Shown: positions 1-9,299, counted from the first letter of the stretch. The stretch is 64,000 bases of DNA from Sulfurihydrogenibium subterraneum DSM 15120 (GCF_000619805.1 NZ_JHUV01000009.1:186103-250102), one strand, 5' to 3'. Notes: a model not told the origin generated them from the sequence alone. Translations and numbers: made by a program.

Positions 1-745
1 CTCCAGACTTTATCATCTCTTCTATTTCTTGAGTTGACACAGAAGATAAAGTTTTTCCTTCTGCATCTTTTAAACCTTCTATATCTGTTAAAAAAATAAC
101 TTTTTCAGCTTTTAAAGATACCGCTATCGCAGATGCTACTAAATCTGCGTTTATATTATACGCGTTGCCTTCATCATCATAACCGATAGGAGCTATAACT
201 GGAATGTAATTATCTTCATCAAGATTTATCAGAAGTGAAGGATCAACCTCTTCAACCTCTCCTACATGTCCTAAGTCAAGTAATTCTGTAGGTCTAAAAT
301 CTCCCATTGATTTAAAATACTCCTCTGCATCTAACTTTCTTGCTTTTATAAGACCTCCATCTTTTCCTGTAATACCAACAGCCTTTACGTGTCCTCCTGA
401 GTAGCTGTTTATAAGTTGAACAATACTTTTATTTACAAGCCCACCTAAAACCATCTCAACTATATCCATAGTCTCTTTATCTGTTACTCTTAAACCACCT
501 ACAAACTTAGACTCTAATCCCATCTTTTTTAAATATTGACCTATTTGAGGTCCCCCCCCGTGAACAATTACAGGATTAATACCGATATACTTAAGCATGA
601 TAACATCTTTAGCAAAAGCAGACCTAAGGTCAGCTTTATCCATTGCATTTCCACCGTACTTAATAACAAATGTTTTACCTCTAAAGTTTTTAATATAAGG
701 TAGTGCTTCAAGTAAAATATTTGCTTTTTCGACAGCTTTTTCCAA
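1..745 (-). CDS. argB: Acetylglutamate kinase (5' part; C-terminus off the left edge)
   Basis: Phosphorylates N-acetylglutamate in arginine synthesis. The reading frame enters from the window edge and its N-terminus is at 745. About 248 residues of the usual 290-300 are present. The amino acid kinase fold shows KYGGNAMDK near residue 25 and VHGGGPQIG for nucleotide and substrate binding, plus a C-terminal NADLVASAIA stretch. I chose the TTG start at 745 because GGAGGT lies 7 bases upstream and no in-frame ATG is nearby. It is the only gene of the pathway in view. The two tRNA genes follow upstream on the same strand. Identification is firm; the start is probable. Confidence 0.9.
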   Translation of the reverse strand, partial: MEKAVEKANILLEALPYIKNFRGKTFVIKYGGNAMDKADLRSAFAKDVIMLKYIGINPVIVHGGGPQIGQYLKKMGLESKFVGGLRVTDKETMDIVEMVLGGLVNKSIVQLINSYSGGHVKAVGITGKDGGLIKARKLDAEEYFKSMGDFRPTELLDLGHVGEVEEVDPSLLINLDEDNYIPVIAPIGYDDEGNAYNINADLVASAIAVSLKAEKVIFLTDIEGLKDAEGKTLSSVSTQEIEEMIKSG

Positions 746-855
746 TATGAAACCTCCGTAATTTTTTTAAAAAAATTATAATACAATGGTTTTAAAGAGA
801 AGAGTTTTTTTAGTGAGACTTTATTTTAAAATGAATAAAGATTTGAAAAAAAGAA

Positions 856-930
<75 letters not shown>

Positions 931-945
931 ATATTTGTTTTGAAG

Positions 946-1018
946 TGAGTCGCCTGGGAATCGAACCCAGGACCACCGGTTTAAAAGACCGGTGCTCTAC
1001 CGACTGAGCTAGCGACTC
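946..1018 (-). tRNA. tRNA-Lys (anticodon TTT)
   Basis: The cloverleaf has acceptor GAGTCGC/GCGACTC, D arm GCTC/GAGC, anticodon stem CCGGT/ACCGG with loop CTTTTAA (anticodon TTT), and T arm CTGGG/CCCAG. CCA is not encoded. It is the first gene of a two-tRNA unit read leftward with tRNA-Glu. Confidence 0.95.
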
Positions 1019-1034
1019 ACAACTACAGGCTAAT

Positions 1035-1063
1035 AATATATCACATTTGATTTTAAAAAGCAA
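1035..1063 (-). promoter_or_regulatory. Candidate promoter for the tRNA-Lys/tRNA-Glu unit
   Basis: On the minus strand TTGCTT (1063-1058) is separated by 17 bp from TATATT (1040-1035). Transcription would begin about 10 bases before the tRNA-Lys 5' end at 1018. Both boxes deviate from consensus, so this is tentative. It overlaps the oppositely directed gpmA promoter. Confidence 0.4.
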
Positions 1064-1076
1064 TACCTGTTATAAT
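1047..1076 (+). promoter_or_regulatory. Promoter for gpmA-tpiA-secG operon
   Basis: TTGATT (1047-1052), an 18-bp spacer and an extended -10 TGTTATAAT (hexamer 1071-1076) make a good sigma-70 type promoter. Initiation near 1083 leaves a short leader containing GGAGG just before the gpmA ATG at 1101. The same TGTTATAAT occurs twice, back to back, before ndk and fba. Confidence 0.65.
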
Positions 1077-1100
1077 AAAGTCAAAAAACTGGAGGTAAAG

Positions 1101-1709
1101 ATGCCGAAACTTGTTTTAGTAAGACACGGACAATCTTTTTGGAATCTTCAAAATAGATTTACCGGATGGGTTGATGTTCCTCTTACAGAAAAAGGTAAAG
1201 AAGAGGCATTTAAAGCTGGAGAGCTTTTAAAAGACATAAGATTCAATGTAGCTTACACGTCAGCTTTAACAAGGGCTCAAGAAACACTTAGGATAATCCT
1301 TGAAGTGATAGGACTTCAAATTCCTGTAATCAAAGACCAAGCTTTAAACGAAAGACATTACGGTGCTTTACAAGGTTTAAATAAAGACAGAGCAAGACAA
1401 AAGTATGGAGCTGATATAGTCCACCTTTGGAGAAGAAGTTATGATATAGCTCCACCTGAAGGAGAGTCTTTAAAAGATACTGCTGCAAGGACTATACCAT
1501 TTTTAGAAAGGGCTATTTTAGGAGATATTTACGAAGGAAATGATGTTTTAGTAGTAGCTCACGGAAACTCTTTAAGGTCTATTATTATGTATTTAGAAAA
1601 ATTAACTCCTGAAGAAATAATAAAGGTTGAGCTTGATACAGGAGTACCAATAGTGTACGAAATGGATAAAGAAGGTAATGTTTTAAATAAAGAGATAAGA
1701 AAACATTAA
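1101..1709 (+). CDS. gpmA: Phosphoglycerate mutase, 2,3-BPG-dependent type
   Basis: Interconverts 3- and 2-phosphoglycerate in glycolysis/gluconeogenesis. The 202-residue histidine phosphatase fold has the RHGQ motif with nucleophile His9, Arg60, Glu84 as the likely proton donor, and the second catalytic His154 in AHGNS. It is shorter than the roughly 250-residue E. coli enzyme, lacking some C-terminal residues, so a broader phosphatase role is conceivable. I placed the start at 1101, not further upstream, because GGAGG precedes this ATG and the family motif begins at residue 8. It leads an operon with tpiA 13 bp downstream and secG after that. Confidence 0.88.
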   Translation: MPKLVLVRHGQSFWNLQNRFTGWVDVPLTEKGKEEAFKAGELLKDIRFNVAYTSALTRAQETLRIILEVIGLQIPVIKDQALNERHYGALQGLNKDRARQKYGADIVHLWRRSYDIAPPEGESLKDTAARTIPFLERAILGDIYEGNDVLVVAHGNSLRSIIMYLEKLTPEEIIKVELDTGVPIVYEMDKEGNVLNKEIRKH

Positions 1710-1722
1710 AAGAGGGTCATTT

Positions 1723-2475
1723 ATGAGATATTTAGTAGCAGCAAACTGGAAGATGAACAAAACTGTAGCAGAATCTATTGAGTATATAGAAGTTTTTAAA
1801 GAACTTGTCAAGTATGTAGAAGGAGTAGACATTATGATAGCTCCTTCTTTTACATCTTTATCTTCTGTATCGGTTTTAATTGAAAAAACAAACATTAGTT
1901 TGGGTGCTCAAAATATGTTTTACGCAGAAAGAGGTGCTTACACTGGTGAAATATCACCTATTATGCTTGATGAACTTAACGTTAAGTATGTAATACTTGG
2001 ACACTCTGAGAGAAGACATATCTTTGGCGAAAAAGATGAGATGATTAATAAAAAAGTTTTAACTGCAGTAGAATTTGGTTTGAGACCTATCTTATGTGTA
2101 GGAGAAACTTTAGAAGAAAGAGAACTTGGAAAGACTATGAACGTAGTTGAAAGACAGATAAGAGCCGGTGTTGCAGGTTTAGAAAGAGAAATAAGCCTTA
2201 TAGATATTGCTTACGAACCAGTATGGGCAATAGGAACAGGGGTAAATGCAACTGTAGAACAGGCTCAAGAGGTACATCATTTTATTAGAAATCTTATAAA
2301 TGATATAAGTAAAGGAAATGATAAAGATACGAGAATACTTTACGGTGGAAGTGTAAATGAAAAAAATGCTTCTGAATTAATTAAAGCTCCTGATGTTGAA
2401 GGATTTTTAGTTGGAACTGCAAGTCTTGATCCACAAAAGTTTTATAAAATAATTTTATCTTCTTTGGAGGTTTAA
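1723..2475 (+). CDS. tpiA: Triosephosphate isomerase
   Basis: Interconverts dihydroxyacetone phosphate and glyceraldehyde 3-phosphate. The 250-residue TIM barrel has all catalytic residues in place: Lys10 in ANWKMN, His94 in GHSERR, and Glu165 in AYEPVWAIGTG. The phosphate-binding YGGSV is near the C-terminus. The ATG is preceded by AGAGGGTC. It lies between gpmA and secG, and together with eno, fba and fbp elsewhere in the window supplies the central trunk of gluconeogenesis expected in an autotroph. Confidence 0.97.
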   Translation: MRYLVAANWKMNKTVAESIEYIEVFKELVKYVEGVDIMIAPSFTSLSSVSVLIEKTNISLGAQNMFYAERGAYTGEISPIMLDELNVKYVILGHSERRHIFGEKDEMINKKVLTAVEFGLRPILCVGETLEERELGKTMNVVERQIRAGVAGLEREISLIDIAYEPVWAIGTGVNATVEQAQEVHHFIRNLINDISKGNDKDTRILYGGSVNEKNASELIKAPDVEGFLVGTASLDPQKFYKIILSSLEV

Positions 2476-2478
2476 AGG

Positions 2479-2778
2479 TTGGAATTTTTATTTGGTTTGT
2501 TATCCGTTGTACTTGTTATAGTATCTGTACTACTTATTATTTTAGTGCTTATGCAGAAAACAAAAGGAGCAGAGATAGGTGCTGTTTTTGGGTCAGGAGC
2601 TGCAAAGGCTGTATTAGGAGCATCTGCTGCAACAATACTTACCAAAATAACTTACTGGCTTGCGGGAATATTTTTGTTTTTAGTGCTTACTCTATCATAC
2701 CTGAGTATAAAAATTGCAAAGTCTAACACGGTAATAGAGAACATTCCTTCTCAGCAACAGACAGAAAATAAAAAATAA
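2479..2778 (+). CDS. secG: Preprotein translocase subunit SecG
   Basis: A small inner-membrane subunit of the SecYEG channel. The 99 residues show two hydrophobic helices (about 2-24 and 53-73) around the conserved family segment with MQKTKGAEIGAVFGSGA. A short charged, Gln-rich tail follows. The start is TTG at 2479, with GGAGG overlapping the end of tpiA just upstream. The stop shares a base with the next ATG, so translation of the downstream membrane protein is probably coupled. A tpiA-secG order is common in bacteria. Confidence 0.92.
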   Translation: MEFLFGLLSVVLVIVSVLLIILVLMQKTKGAEIGAVFGSGAAKAVLGASAATILTKITYWLAGIFLFLVLTLSYLSIKIAKSNTVIENIPSQQQTENKK

Positions 2779-4019
2779 TGCAAGAGTACGAAACTCTATA
2801 TGAGATACTTCTTTCTTTAGGTTTAGGTTTCTTTGTAGGATTAGAAAGGGAGTACAAGGCAAAAGGTGAAGTTTTTGCCGGAGTAAGAACCTATCCTTTA
2901 ATATCTCTTTTAGGATACTTTTCTGCTTTGGTTTCTGACAAACATTTTGATTATTTTATTTATATATCTTTTCTGGCTATTCTTGGTTTTACACTTTTTA
3001 ATTTTTTTCTAGAGTATCAAAAAGATAAAGGAATAACAACAGAAGTATCTGTTTTACTCATTTTTTTAATCGGTGTTTTAGTTTATTTTGACTATTACTA
3101 TCTATCCGTTTTTCTTGGGTTTTTAACGACATTAATTTTAGCTATAAAGCAACCTTTAGAAAATTTTGCAAAAAGTTTGTACTTTGAAGATGTTATATCT
3201 TTGGTTAAATTTTTATTACTTACAGCGATAGTCTATCCTATTTTACCGGATAAAAGTTTTGGACCTTACGAAGCTATAAATTTAAAAGAGATATGGAAAG
3301 TCGTTATTATTGTAGCTGTGATAGATTTTATAGGTTATATACTTGTAAGATGGAAAGGAGGAAAGTCTCTTTTATGGGTGGCTTTATTTGGAGGACTTAT
3401 TTCAAGTACGGCAATTACTTATAACTTTTCTATACTTTCAAAGAAAAATCCTGATTTAAAAAACATCCTTTTTAGCGGAATTACACTATCTTGGATTGTT
3501 ATGAATTTAAGGGTACTGGTTATATCCGGATTTTTAAACTTAGAACTTTTAAAAGTTCTTACATTTCCTTTGTTAGTATCTTCAGCAGTTTTGATTTTAA
3601 TCGTGTATAGGTATATTAAATTAGATAGCATAACCGATTTTAAAGATAGTGAATTTAAAAATCCTTTTAGAATATTAGAGATTCTCCAATTTGCTATCTT
3701 TTATACTTTTATTTTATTGCTTATTAAGTATATACAAAATAAAATAGGCATTACCGGCGTTTACTTGGTTAGTTTTGTATCCGGAGTTATAGATGTTGAT
3801 GCTATAACCTTTTCTGCTGCATCTTTATCAAAAAGTGGTGTTATATTTATAATTGATGCAAGTATTGTTGTTATTCTTGCAGTAATATCCAACTCTATTT
3901 TTAAATATATTTATGTTTTAATGTTTGCCCATCAAAGTTTAAAAAGAGAGATGTTGAAAGTATTAATCTTTAACCTTGTTATTTTCCTACTTTTTATCTT
4001 TTTTCAAGCAGTTCTTTAA
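2778..4019 (+). CDS. MgtC/SapB-family membrane protein with DUF4010
   Basis: A 413-residue polytopic membrane protein. The N-terminal 140 residues match the MgtC/SapB family, with GLGFFVGLERE near residue 16 and the GVRTYPLISLLG motif. The remaining hydrophobic segments resemble DUF4010, including GGLISSTAITY near 210. Around 10-12 transmembrane helices are likely. The transported or sensed substrate is unknown for this architecture; MgtC itself is linked to magnesium limitation. It starts on the last base of the secG stop codon. Its 3' end overlaps the convergent DUF72 gene by 26 bp. Confidence 0.8.
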   Translation: MQEYETLYEILLSLGLGFFVGLEREYKAKGEVFAGVRTYPLISLLGYFSALVSDKHFDYFIYISFLAILGFTLFNFFLEYQKDKGITTEVSVLLIFLIGVLVYFDYYYLSVFLGFLTTLILAIKQPLENFAKSLYFEDVISLVKFLLLTAIVYPILPDKSFGPYEAINLKEIWKVVIIVAVIDFIGYILVRWKGGKSLLWVALFGGLISSTAITYNFSILSKKNPDLKNILFSGITLSWIVMNLRVLVISGFLNLELLKVLTFPLLVSSAVLILIVYRYIKLDSITDFKDSEFKNPFRILEILQFAIFYTFILLLIKYIQNKIGITGVYLVSFVSGVIDVDAITFSAASLSKSGVIFIIDASIVVILAVISNSIFKYIYVLMFAHQSLKREMLKVLIFNLVIFLLFIFFQAVL

Positions 4020-4713
4020 ATTCTAAAGCGTTTTTTGGAGCGAATCCTTCAAAATCATTGTTAAAGTAAACATAACATTCTTTAGCATCTGTCTTAGAAA
4101 TTTTATCTATCCATAAATAAAGTTCTTCTTTTGAATAATTATATCTATACCAAACTTTCCCATGAAACCTTATATAAACAAAATTTGCGGTTTTAATTAA
4201 TTCCTCAGGTAGTTTAGGAGCTGAAATGCTACAAAATCCTATTTTATATTTTGAGAGGATTTCATAAGTTTTATCATTCCACCAACTTTTATCTCTAAAT
4301 TCTAATGCATTCTTATATTTTGTATCTATTTGAGCAACAATATCCTCTAATAGATTTAAGGAAAACTTTAAAGATGGTGGCAATTGAAACAGATAAACAC
4401 CAATCTTTTCTTTTAATACATCTTCAAAATTGTTGTAAAAATCCTTTATCAATTTTTCTGTGTCTTTAAATTTTTTCAGGTGAGTTATAACTTTGTTTAC
4501 TTTTATTGAGACTTTATAATTTTCAGGAGTTTTTGTAAAATATCGTTTTATAGAAGTTTTCTTTGGAATTCTATAAAAAGATGAGTTTAACTCTAAAGAG
4601 TTAAAAAATTTTATGTAATAATCAAACCATTCGTTCGGTTTTAAATCTGGAGGATAAAAAATACCTTTCCAGTGATAGTAAAAGTAGCCGGAACAACCTA
4701 CAAAATGTTTCAT
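3994..4713 (-). CDS. DUF72 (YecE-like) protein
   Basis: A 239-residue soluble protein of the DUF72 family, with the opening GCSGYFYYHWKG, FYRIP near residue 45, a LEFRDKSWW segment in the middle and a C-terminal YVYFNND. The family has a TIM-barrel-like fold; its biochemical function is not established. It starts by a 4-bp ATGA overlap with the bioD stop, so it is the last gene of the truA-era-mgtE-fabD-bioD operon. Its tail overlaps the converging MgtC-like gene. Confidence 0.85.
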   Translation of the reverse strand: MKHFVGCSGYFYYHWKGIFYPPDLKPNEWFDYYIKFFNSLELNSSFYRIPKKTSIKRYFTKTPENYKVSIKVNKVITHLKKFKDTEKLIKDFYNNFEDVLKEKIGVYLFQLPPSLKFSLNLLEDIVAQIDTKYKNALEFRDKSWWNDKTYEILSKYKIGFCSISAPKLPEELIKTANFVYIRFHGKVWYRYNYSKEELYLWIDKISKTDAKECYVYFNNDFEGFAPKNALEFKELLEKR

Positions 4714-5354
4714 AACAATCTTCCTAAAAGTTTACTATAACACTCTTCTACTGGCTGCTTAGACTTTTTACATTTTGCCAAAACTTTAATGCCTGTCATC
4801 TCTTGAATTATCTGTGGATTGGTTTCTTCCAATATATCTTCTCCAGAAAAGCCGTTCATAACAATACCGATTATTTGTTTTCCTTCTAACGCTTTAACAG
4901 TTAAAGCTGTGTGATTTATTGTTCCCAAAGATGCCCTTGATACAATTAAAACAGGGATGTTTAAATCTTCGATAAGATTTAAGTAAGTGTAATTTTTTTT
5001 TATCGGAACTAAAAGCCCTCCTGCCCCTTCTACCACTACAAAATCGTATTTTGACTTTAAATAGTTGTAGTGGTTTATTATTTTTTGCAAGTCTATCTCT
5101 TTACTTTCAAGTAGTGTAGCTGTGTATGGAGCTACTGGGTTTTCAAATGTGTACAGGACAACCTCTTCTAAAGGCTGCCCTGTTATTTTAGATAGAGTGT
5201 AGGCATCTTGAGGGATAGGTTCACATCCTGTTTCTACTGGTTTGAAGTAGGCTACTTTTACTCCTTTTTCTTTCAGTAGTTTACAAATGGCGGCTGATAC
5301 GGTTGTTTTACCTACTCCTGTATCTGTTGCAGTTATAAATAGGCTATTAAGCAT
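4710..5354 (-). CDS. bioD: Dethiobiotin synthetase
   Basis: Closes the ureido ring of biotin from diaminopelargonate, CO2 and ATP. The 214-residue P-loop enzyme has TDTGVGKTT at 10-18, VAYFKPVETG with the conserved lysine, and the VEGAGGLLVP motif. It overlaps fabD by 8 bp and DUF72 by 4 bp. BioA lies at 40855-42216, so two late biotin steps are in the window; biotin is needed by the carboxylase at 26304. Confidence 0.95.
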   Translation of the reverse strand: MLNSLFITATDTGVGKTTVSAAICKLLKEKGVKVAYFKPVETGCEPIPQDAYTLSKITGQPLEEVVLYTFENPVAPYTATLLESKEIDLQKIINHYNYLKSKYDFVVVEGAGGLLVPIKKNYTYLNLIEDLNIPVLIVSRASLGTINHTALTVKALEGKQIIGIVMNGFSGEDILEETNPQIIQEMTGIKVLAKCKKSKQPVEECYSKLLGRLL

Positions 5355-6252
5355 TTTCTATATCTTGCAGACTTTCAATGTTTTTAAGGTTTAAATCTTT
5401 GTTAATTCTCTTTATAAGTCCTGTTAGGACTTTTTTAGGTCCTATTTCGTAAATCTCTTTTACTCCTGCATCTGTCATATACTCTACTGTTTGAACCCAT
5501 CTTACAGGGCTGTAAAAGTGTACTTTTAGCTCCTGCTTTATATCCTCAGATTTTGTTATAGGTTTTGCTGATACGTTTGATATAACAGGAATGTTTGCGT
5601 CTTTTATCTGTATTTTTTCTAAATACTCTCCAAATTCCTGTGCTTTTTCTTTTAGCATTGATGAGTGTGCAGGAACAGAAACTGCCAACGGAACGACTTT
5701 TTTAGCCCCCTGAGATTTGAGTATTTCCATTGCTTTTTCTACAGCTTGCTTTTCTCCAGATATAACTGTCTGCTCGTAAGAGTTATAGTTTGCTATTTCA
5801 ACTATACCGTCTATCTGTTTTAAAACTTCTTCAATTTTTGGAGCTTCTAAACCTATAATAGCAGCCATTAGCCCAACACCTTCTGGAACTGCGGATTGCA
5901 TAAGCTTCCCTCTTATGTGTGTGATGTAAACTGCATCTTCTAAGGATAAACTATCTGCCACTGCCAGAGCTGTAAACTCTCCAAGTGAGTGTCCAGCTAC
6001 AAAATCAGGATTGATATTCTTTTTTTCTTTAAAGATTTTATAAGTTATGTAGGAAGTCAAAACCAAGGCTGGCTGTGTAAATTCTGTAAGGTTTAGTTTT
6101 TCTTCGTCGTTAAAAATAATATCTGTAAGGTTAAAACTAAGTCTTTCGTTGACTTTTTCGTGGAGCTGTCTTACTTCTTCAAAATTTTCATAAAAATCTT
6201 TACCCATTCCTAAATACTGAGAACCTTGACCTGGAAAAACAAAAGCTTTCAT
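5347..6252 (-). CDS. fabD: Malonyl-CoA:ACP transacylase
   Basis: Loads malonyl groups onto acyl carrier protein for fatty acid synthesis. The 301-residue alpha/beta hydrolase-like fold shows the oxyanion GQGSQ at 8-12, nucleophile Ser89 in GHSLGEF, Arg115 for malonate, and His196 in VPAHSSML. GGAGG precedes the ATG. It is placed between mgtE and bioD. Other fab genes are not in the window. Confidence 0.96.
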   Translation of the reverse strand: MKAFVFPGQGSQYLGMGKDFYENFEEVRQLHEKVNERLSFNLTDIIFNDEEKLNLTEFTQPALVLTSYITYKIFKEKKNINPDFVAGHSLGEFTALAVADSLSLEDAVYITHIRGKLMQSAVPEGVGLMAAIIGLEAPKIEEVLKQIDGIVEIANYNSYEQTVISGEKQAVEKAMEILKSQGAKKVVPLAVSVPAHSSMLKEKAQEFGEYLEKIQIKDANIPVISNVSAKPITKSEDIKQELKVHFYSPVRWVQTVEYMTDAGVKEIYEIGPKKVLTGLIKRINKDLNLKNIESLQDIENA

Positions 6253-6262
6253 CGAAACCTCC

Positions 6263-7633
6263 TTAAAGTTTTAGGTAATGTATGAAAAATGTAGCTACTA
6301 TAAGATATATAGATATACCGATTATATCTGTTAATGTTAAGGATAAAGGTCCTGTTGCTAATGTTGGGTCTTTTTCAAGCTTATACATTATAAAGGGAAC
6401 TAAACTACCTATCAATCCAGCAAAAACGATGCTAAAAAACAGGGCTATGGCTACTATTATTCCAAGTATATGATTACTTATCCATAAAGATGCAACAACT
6501 CCAACTAAAATACCAATTATCATTCCTATAAAAACTGCAACCTTTAACTCTCTAAAGACTGTAAAAATGTAATCTACAGTGTTTTCTGTTAATCTTCCTT
6601 CTTTTAATCCTCTTGCTGCTATTATTGCCGCTTGGGAGCTTATATTTCCACTTAGAGCTGCTACCATAGGAAGAAAAAATACTACTTGTATAAACTCTGT
6701 TATTGTGTAATCAAATAAACTAATAATAACCGCTGTAATAAACTCTCCTGCGGTTGCTATTAAAAGCCAAGGAAGTCTTAACTTTGCTATTTTAAAGGTT
6801 TTATCCGCATAAAACAGCTCTTCTTCTTTTGCTCCTGCCATTTTAAAGAAATCTTCCGTTGTTTTTTCTGACATAACATCTAAAATGTCTTCTATGTAAA
6901 CAACACCAAGCAAAGTCCCTTCATCATCAACAACAGGAAGAACGTATAAATCGTATCTTTTAAAAGTTTCTATGGCTTCTTCTTTAGTATCGTCTATGTT
7001 TAAAGTTATCAAATCTCTTTTCATTATGTCTTTAACCATCAGATTAGATGGATAGGTTAATAGGTCTTTTAATGAAATTACACCCACTAATTTGTTTTTT
7101 TCATCAACTACATATATGTAAACCAATTCGATGTCTTGGTTATACTCTTTTACTTTTTGTATAGCATCTTCTACTGTAGAAGTATCTAAAACAGCAAGAT
7201 AAGACTCACTTACTATTGACGCAACTTTATCTTCACCTTCTGAAAGAAGATGTTTTAACTCTTCTTTCTCTTCTCCTTCTAAGTTATCAATAACAGCTCT
7301 TTTAATATCTTCTGGGATATTTTCTATAATAGATGCTATTTCTGGCGTAGGGAGCTTTAAGATAAAATCTACTGCATCTTTAATGTGGAGAGACCTTATA
7401 ATTTCTACTTTTACTATGTCGTCAAGGTCTGTAAAAACGTCAAAAGCTTTATCTGGATTTGTTTTGTAAAGTACTGTGAATATCTTTACTCTTTCTTCTT
7501 TCGTAAGATACTTAAAAACCTCGGCTATATCTCCTTTATGACTTTTAGACAGAATTCTTTCTAAGGTTTTAAAGTCGTGTTTTTGAAGAGACCTTTTTAG
7601 CGTTTCTTTTAAAACTTCAATAATAGGACTCAT
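6263..7633 (-). CDS. mgtE: Magnesium transporter MgtE
   Basis: An inner-membrane Mg2+ channel. The 456 residues follow the family plan: a helical MgtE N domain (about 20-130), two CBS domains (about 135-260) that sense cytosolic Mg2+, a connecting helix, and five transmembrane helices from about residue 290. The pore-region motif SGNISSQAA and a GPLSLTLTDIIG segment are present. It lies 8 bp after era and 10 bp before fabD in the same operon. No M-box-like leader is seen, consistent with an internal position. Confidence 0.94.
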   Translation of the reverse strand: MSPIIEVLKETLKRSLQKHDFKTLERILSKSHKGDIAEVFKYLTKEERVKIFTVLYKTNPDKAFDVFTDLDDIVKVEIIRSLHIKDAVDFILKLPTPEIASIIENIPEDIKRAVIDNLEGEEKEELKHLLSEGEDKVASIVSESYLAVLDTSTVEDAIQKVKEYNQDIELVYIYVVDEKNKLVGVISLKDLLTYPSNLMVKDIMKRDLITLNIDDTKEEAIETFKRYDLYVLPVVDDEGTLLGVVYIEDILDVMSEKTTEDFFKMAGAKEEELFYADKTFKIAKLRLPWLLIATAGEFITAVIISLFDYTITEFIQVVFFLPMVAALSGNISSQAAIIAARGLKEGRLTENTVDYIFTVFRELKVAVFIGMIIGILVGVVASLWISNHILGIIVAIALFFSIVFAGLIGSLVPFIMYKLEKDPTLATGPLSLTLTDIIGISIYLIVATFFIHYLKL

Positions 7634-7641
7634 TTAACAAC

Positions 7642-8544
7642 CTAAGATATTTGGTTATAGCCTAAAGACCTTAAAAGCGGTAGGTCTTCCTTCCATTTTT
7701 CTTTTACTTTAACAAAAAGATTTAGATGAACTTTTTTACCAATTAAAAACTCTAACTCTTCTCTTGCCTGAGTTCCTATCTTTTTTAGCATCTGACCTTT
7801 TTTACCTATTATTATTCCTTTGTGATTTTCTCTTTCTACGTATATTACTGCATCTATTATAAGAAGATTCTTATCCTTTTCTCCTTCCTTTATAGATTCA
7901 ACTTCTACAGCTACAGAATATGGTACCTCTTGCTTTGTGTTGAAAAATACCTTTTCTCTTATTATCTCTGCTATCCAAAGTTTTAATGGTAAGTCTGTTA
8001 TCATATCTTCAGGATAAAGGGGTGGAGACTCTGGAAGGTATTTTTTTATAGTATTTAAAAGTTCATCTATGTTTATGTTTTTTATAGCAGAAATTGGTAT
8101 GTACTCTTTAAAATCGTATATTTTTGCAGATTCTTCTATTAGTGGTAAAACTAAATCTCTCTGAATTTTATCTATTTTGTTTATTGCAAGTATTGTGGGT
8201 TTGTTATACTTTTTTATGTAATTTTCTACTATTTCTTTATCTTCTTTTGTCCATCCTTTGTCTGCTTCTATTATCATCACTATAACGTCAGCATCTTCCA
8301 TACTTCCAACCGCAGACTCTAAAACTGATTTTGAAAGCAAATCTCCCCCTTTTTGAACTCCGGGAGTGTCTAAAAATATTATCTGCGCGTCTGGGAGATG
8401 TTTTACTCCTAAAATTCTCATTCTTGTAGTTTGTGGTTTTGGACTTACAATACTTAACTTTGTTCCAAGTATGTTATTTAGTAGTGTTGATTTTCCAACG
8501 TTTGGTCTTCCTATTAATGCGACGAATCCAGCTTTAAAACTCAT
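7642..8544 (-). CDS. era: GTPase Era
   Basis: An essential GTPase that assists maturation of the 16S rRNA 3' end. The 300 residues hold G1 GRPNVGKS (12-19), switch I with PQTTR, G3 DTPG (59-62), G4 NKID (122-125), and a C-terminal KH domain with GKKGQMLKKIG and KVHLNLFVKVKEKW. The length is typical. It is between truA and mgtE, 13 bp after truA. Confidence 0.96.
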   Translation of the reverse strand: MSFKAGFVALIGRPNVGKSTLLNNILGTKLSIVSPKPQTTRMRILGVKHLPDAQIIFLDTPGVQKGGDLLSKSVLESAVGSMEDADVIVMIIEADKGWTKEDKEIVENYIKKYNKPTILAINKIDKIQRDLVLPLIEESAKIYDFKEYIPISAIKNINIDELLNTIKKYLPESPPLYPEDMITDLPLKLWIAEIIREKVFFNTKQEVPYSVAVEVESIKEGEKDKNLLIIDAVIYVERENHKGIIIGKKGQMLKKIGTQAREELEFLIGKKVHLNLFVKVKEKWKEDLPLLRSLGYNQIS

Positions 8545-8557
8545 CTTTATATACCTC

Positions 8558-9292
8558 TTAGTAATAAATTTCTTTTAAATACAATCCTTCTGCAGGTGCT
8601 AAAAATTTGCCTTTTGAAGGGTTTTTAGCTTTAATTATATCTTCAAACTCCCTTAGAGACAAACTCCCTCTTCCTATAGCAACTAAATGTCCTACTATTC
8701 TACGAACCAAATTTCTCAAAAAATGAGATGCTGTTATTTCTATATCTATTATTTTACCATCATAATACAGCTTTATCTCTCTTAAATCAATTTCTTTTCT
8801 TAAGTAATCTCCTTCTTTTGCTAACGACGTTAAATCTTTGTATTTTTTTAGAATCTCAATTCCCTCAATCATTTTTAATATATCTAAATTTTTGTCAAAA
8901 AACCATCCTCTACCGTATAAAAATGGGTCTGGTTTTGTGTATATTCTATACAAGTATGTTTTTCCTTTTGCAGAAAATCGGGCGTTAAAGTTTAAATCAA
9001 CCTCTTCTACTTTTTTTATTGATATATCTCTTGGAAGTTTAGCGTTTAGGTACGAATAAATGCTGGAAGGAGTTCTATACGAAAAGGTTTTAAAGTTTGC
9101 AACTTGATTTAAAGCATGAACTCCTGCGTCTGTCCTTCCGGAACCAATCAAGGTTATTTTTTCTTTAAAAAGTTCTTCAAGAAGGTCTTCTATAATCTGC
9201 TGTATGCCAGTTGCATTTTTTTGCCTTTGCCAACCACTGTACCTTGTACCTATATAAGCTATTGTAAGTTTATAGTTATACCTTTTTTCCAT
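8558..9292 (-). CDS. truA: tRNA pseudouridine(38-40) synthase TruA
   Basis: Isomerises uridines 38-40 in the tRNA anticodon arm. The protein is 244 residues from ATG 9292. YIGTRYSGWQ comes just after the start, the catalytic Asp is in GRTDAGVHA, and the C-terminal segment has FLRNLVRRIVGHL. The frame is open to 9463, but the extra 57 residues do not fit the family and cross the MarC start. No Shine-Dalgarno lies before ATG 9292, while a TATAAT on this strand sits only 8 bp upstream, so the mRNA may be leaderless. It is the first gene of the truA-era-mgtE-fabD-bioD-DUF72 operon. Confidence 0.93.
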   Translation of the reverse strand: MEKRYNYKLTIAYIGTRYSGWQRQKNATGIQQIIEDLLEELFKEKITLIGSGRTDAGVHALNQVANFKTFSYRTPSSIYSYLNAKLPRDISIKKVEEVDLNFNARFSAKGKTYLYRIYTKPDPFLYGRGWFFDKNLDILKMIEGIEILKKYKDLTSLAKEGDYLRKEIDLREIKLYYDGKIIDIEITASHFLRNLVRRIVGHLVAIGRGSLSLREFEDIIKAKNPSKGKFLAPAEGLYLKEIYY

Positions 9293-9299
9293 AAAAAAT

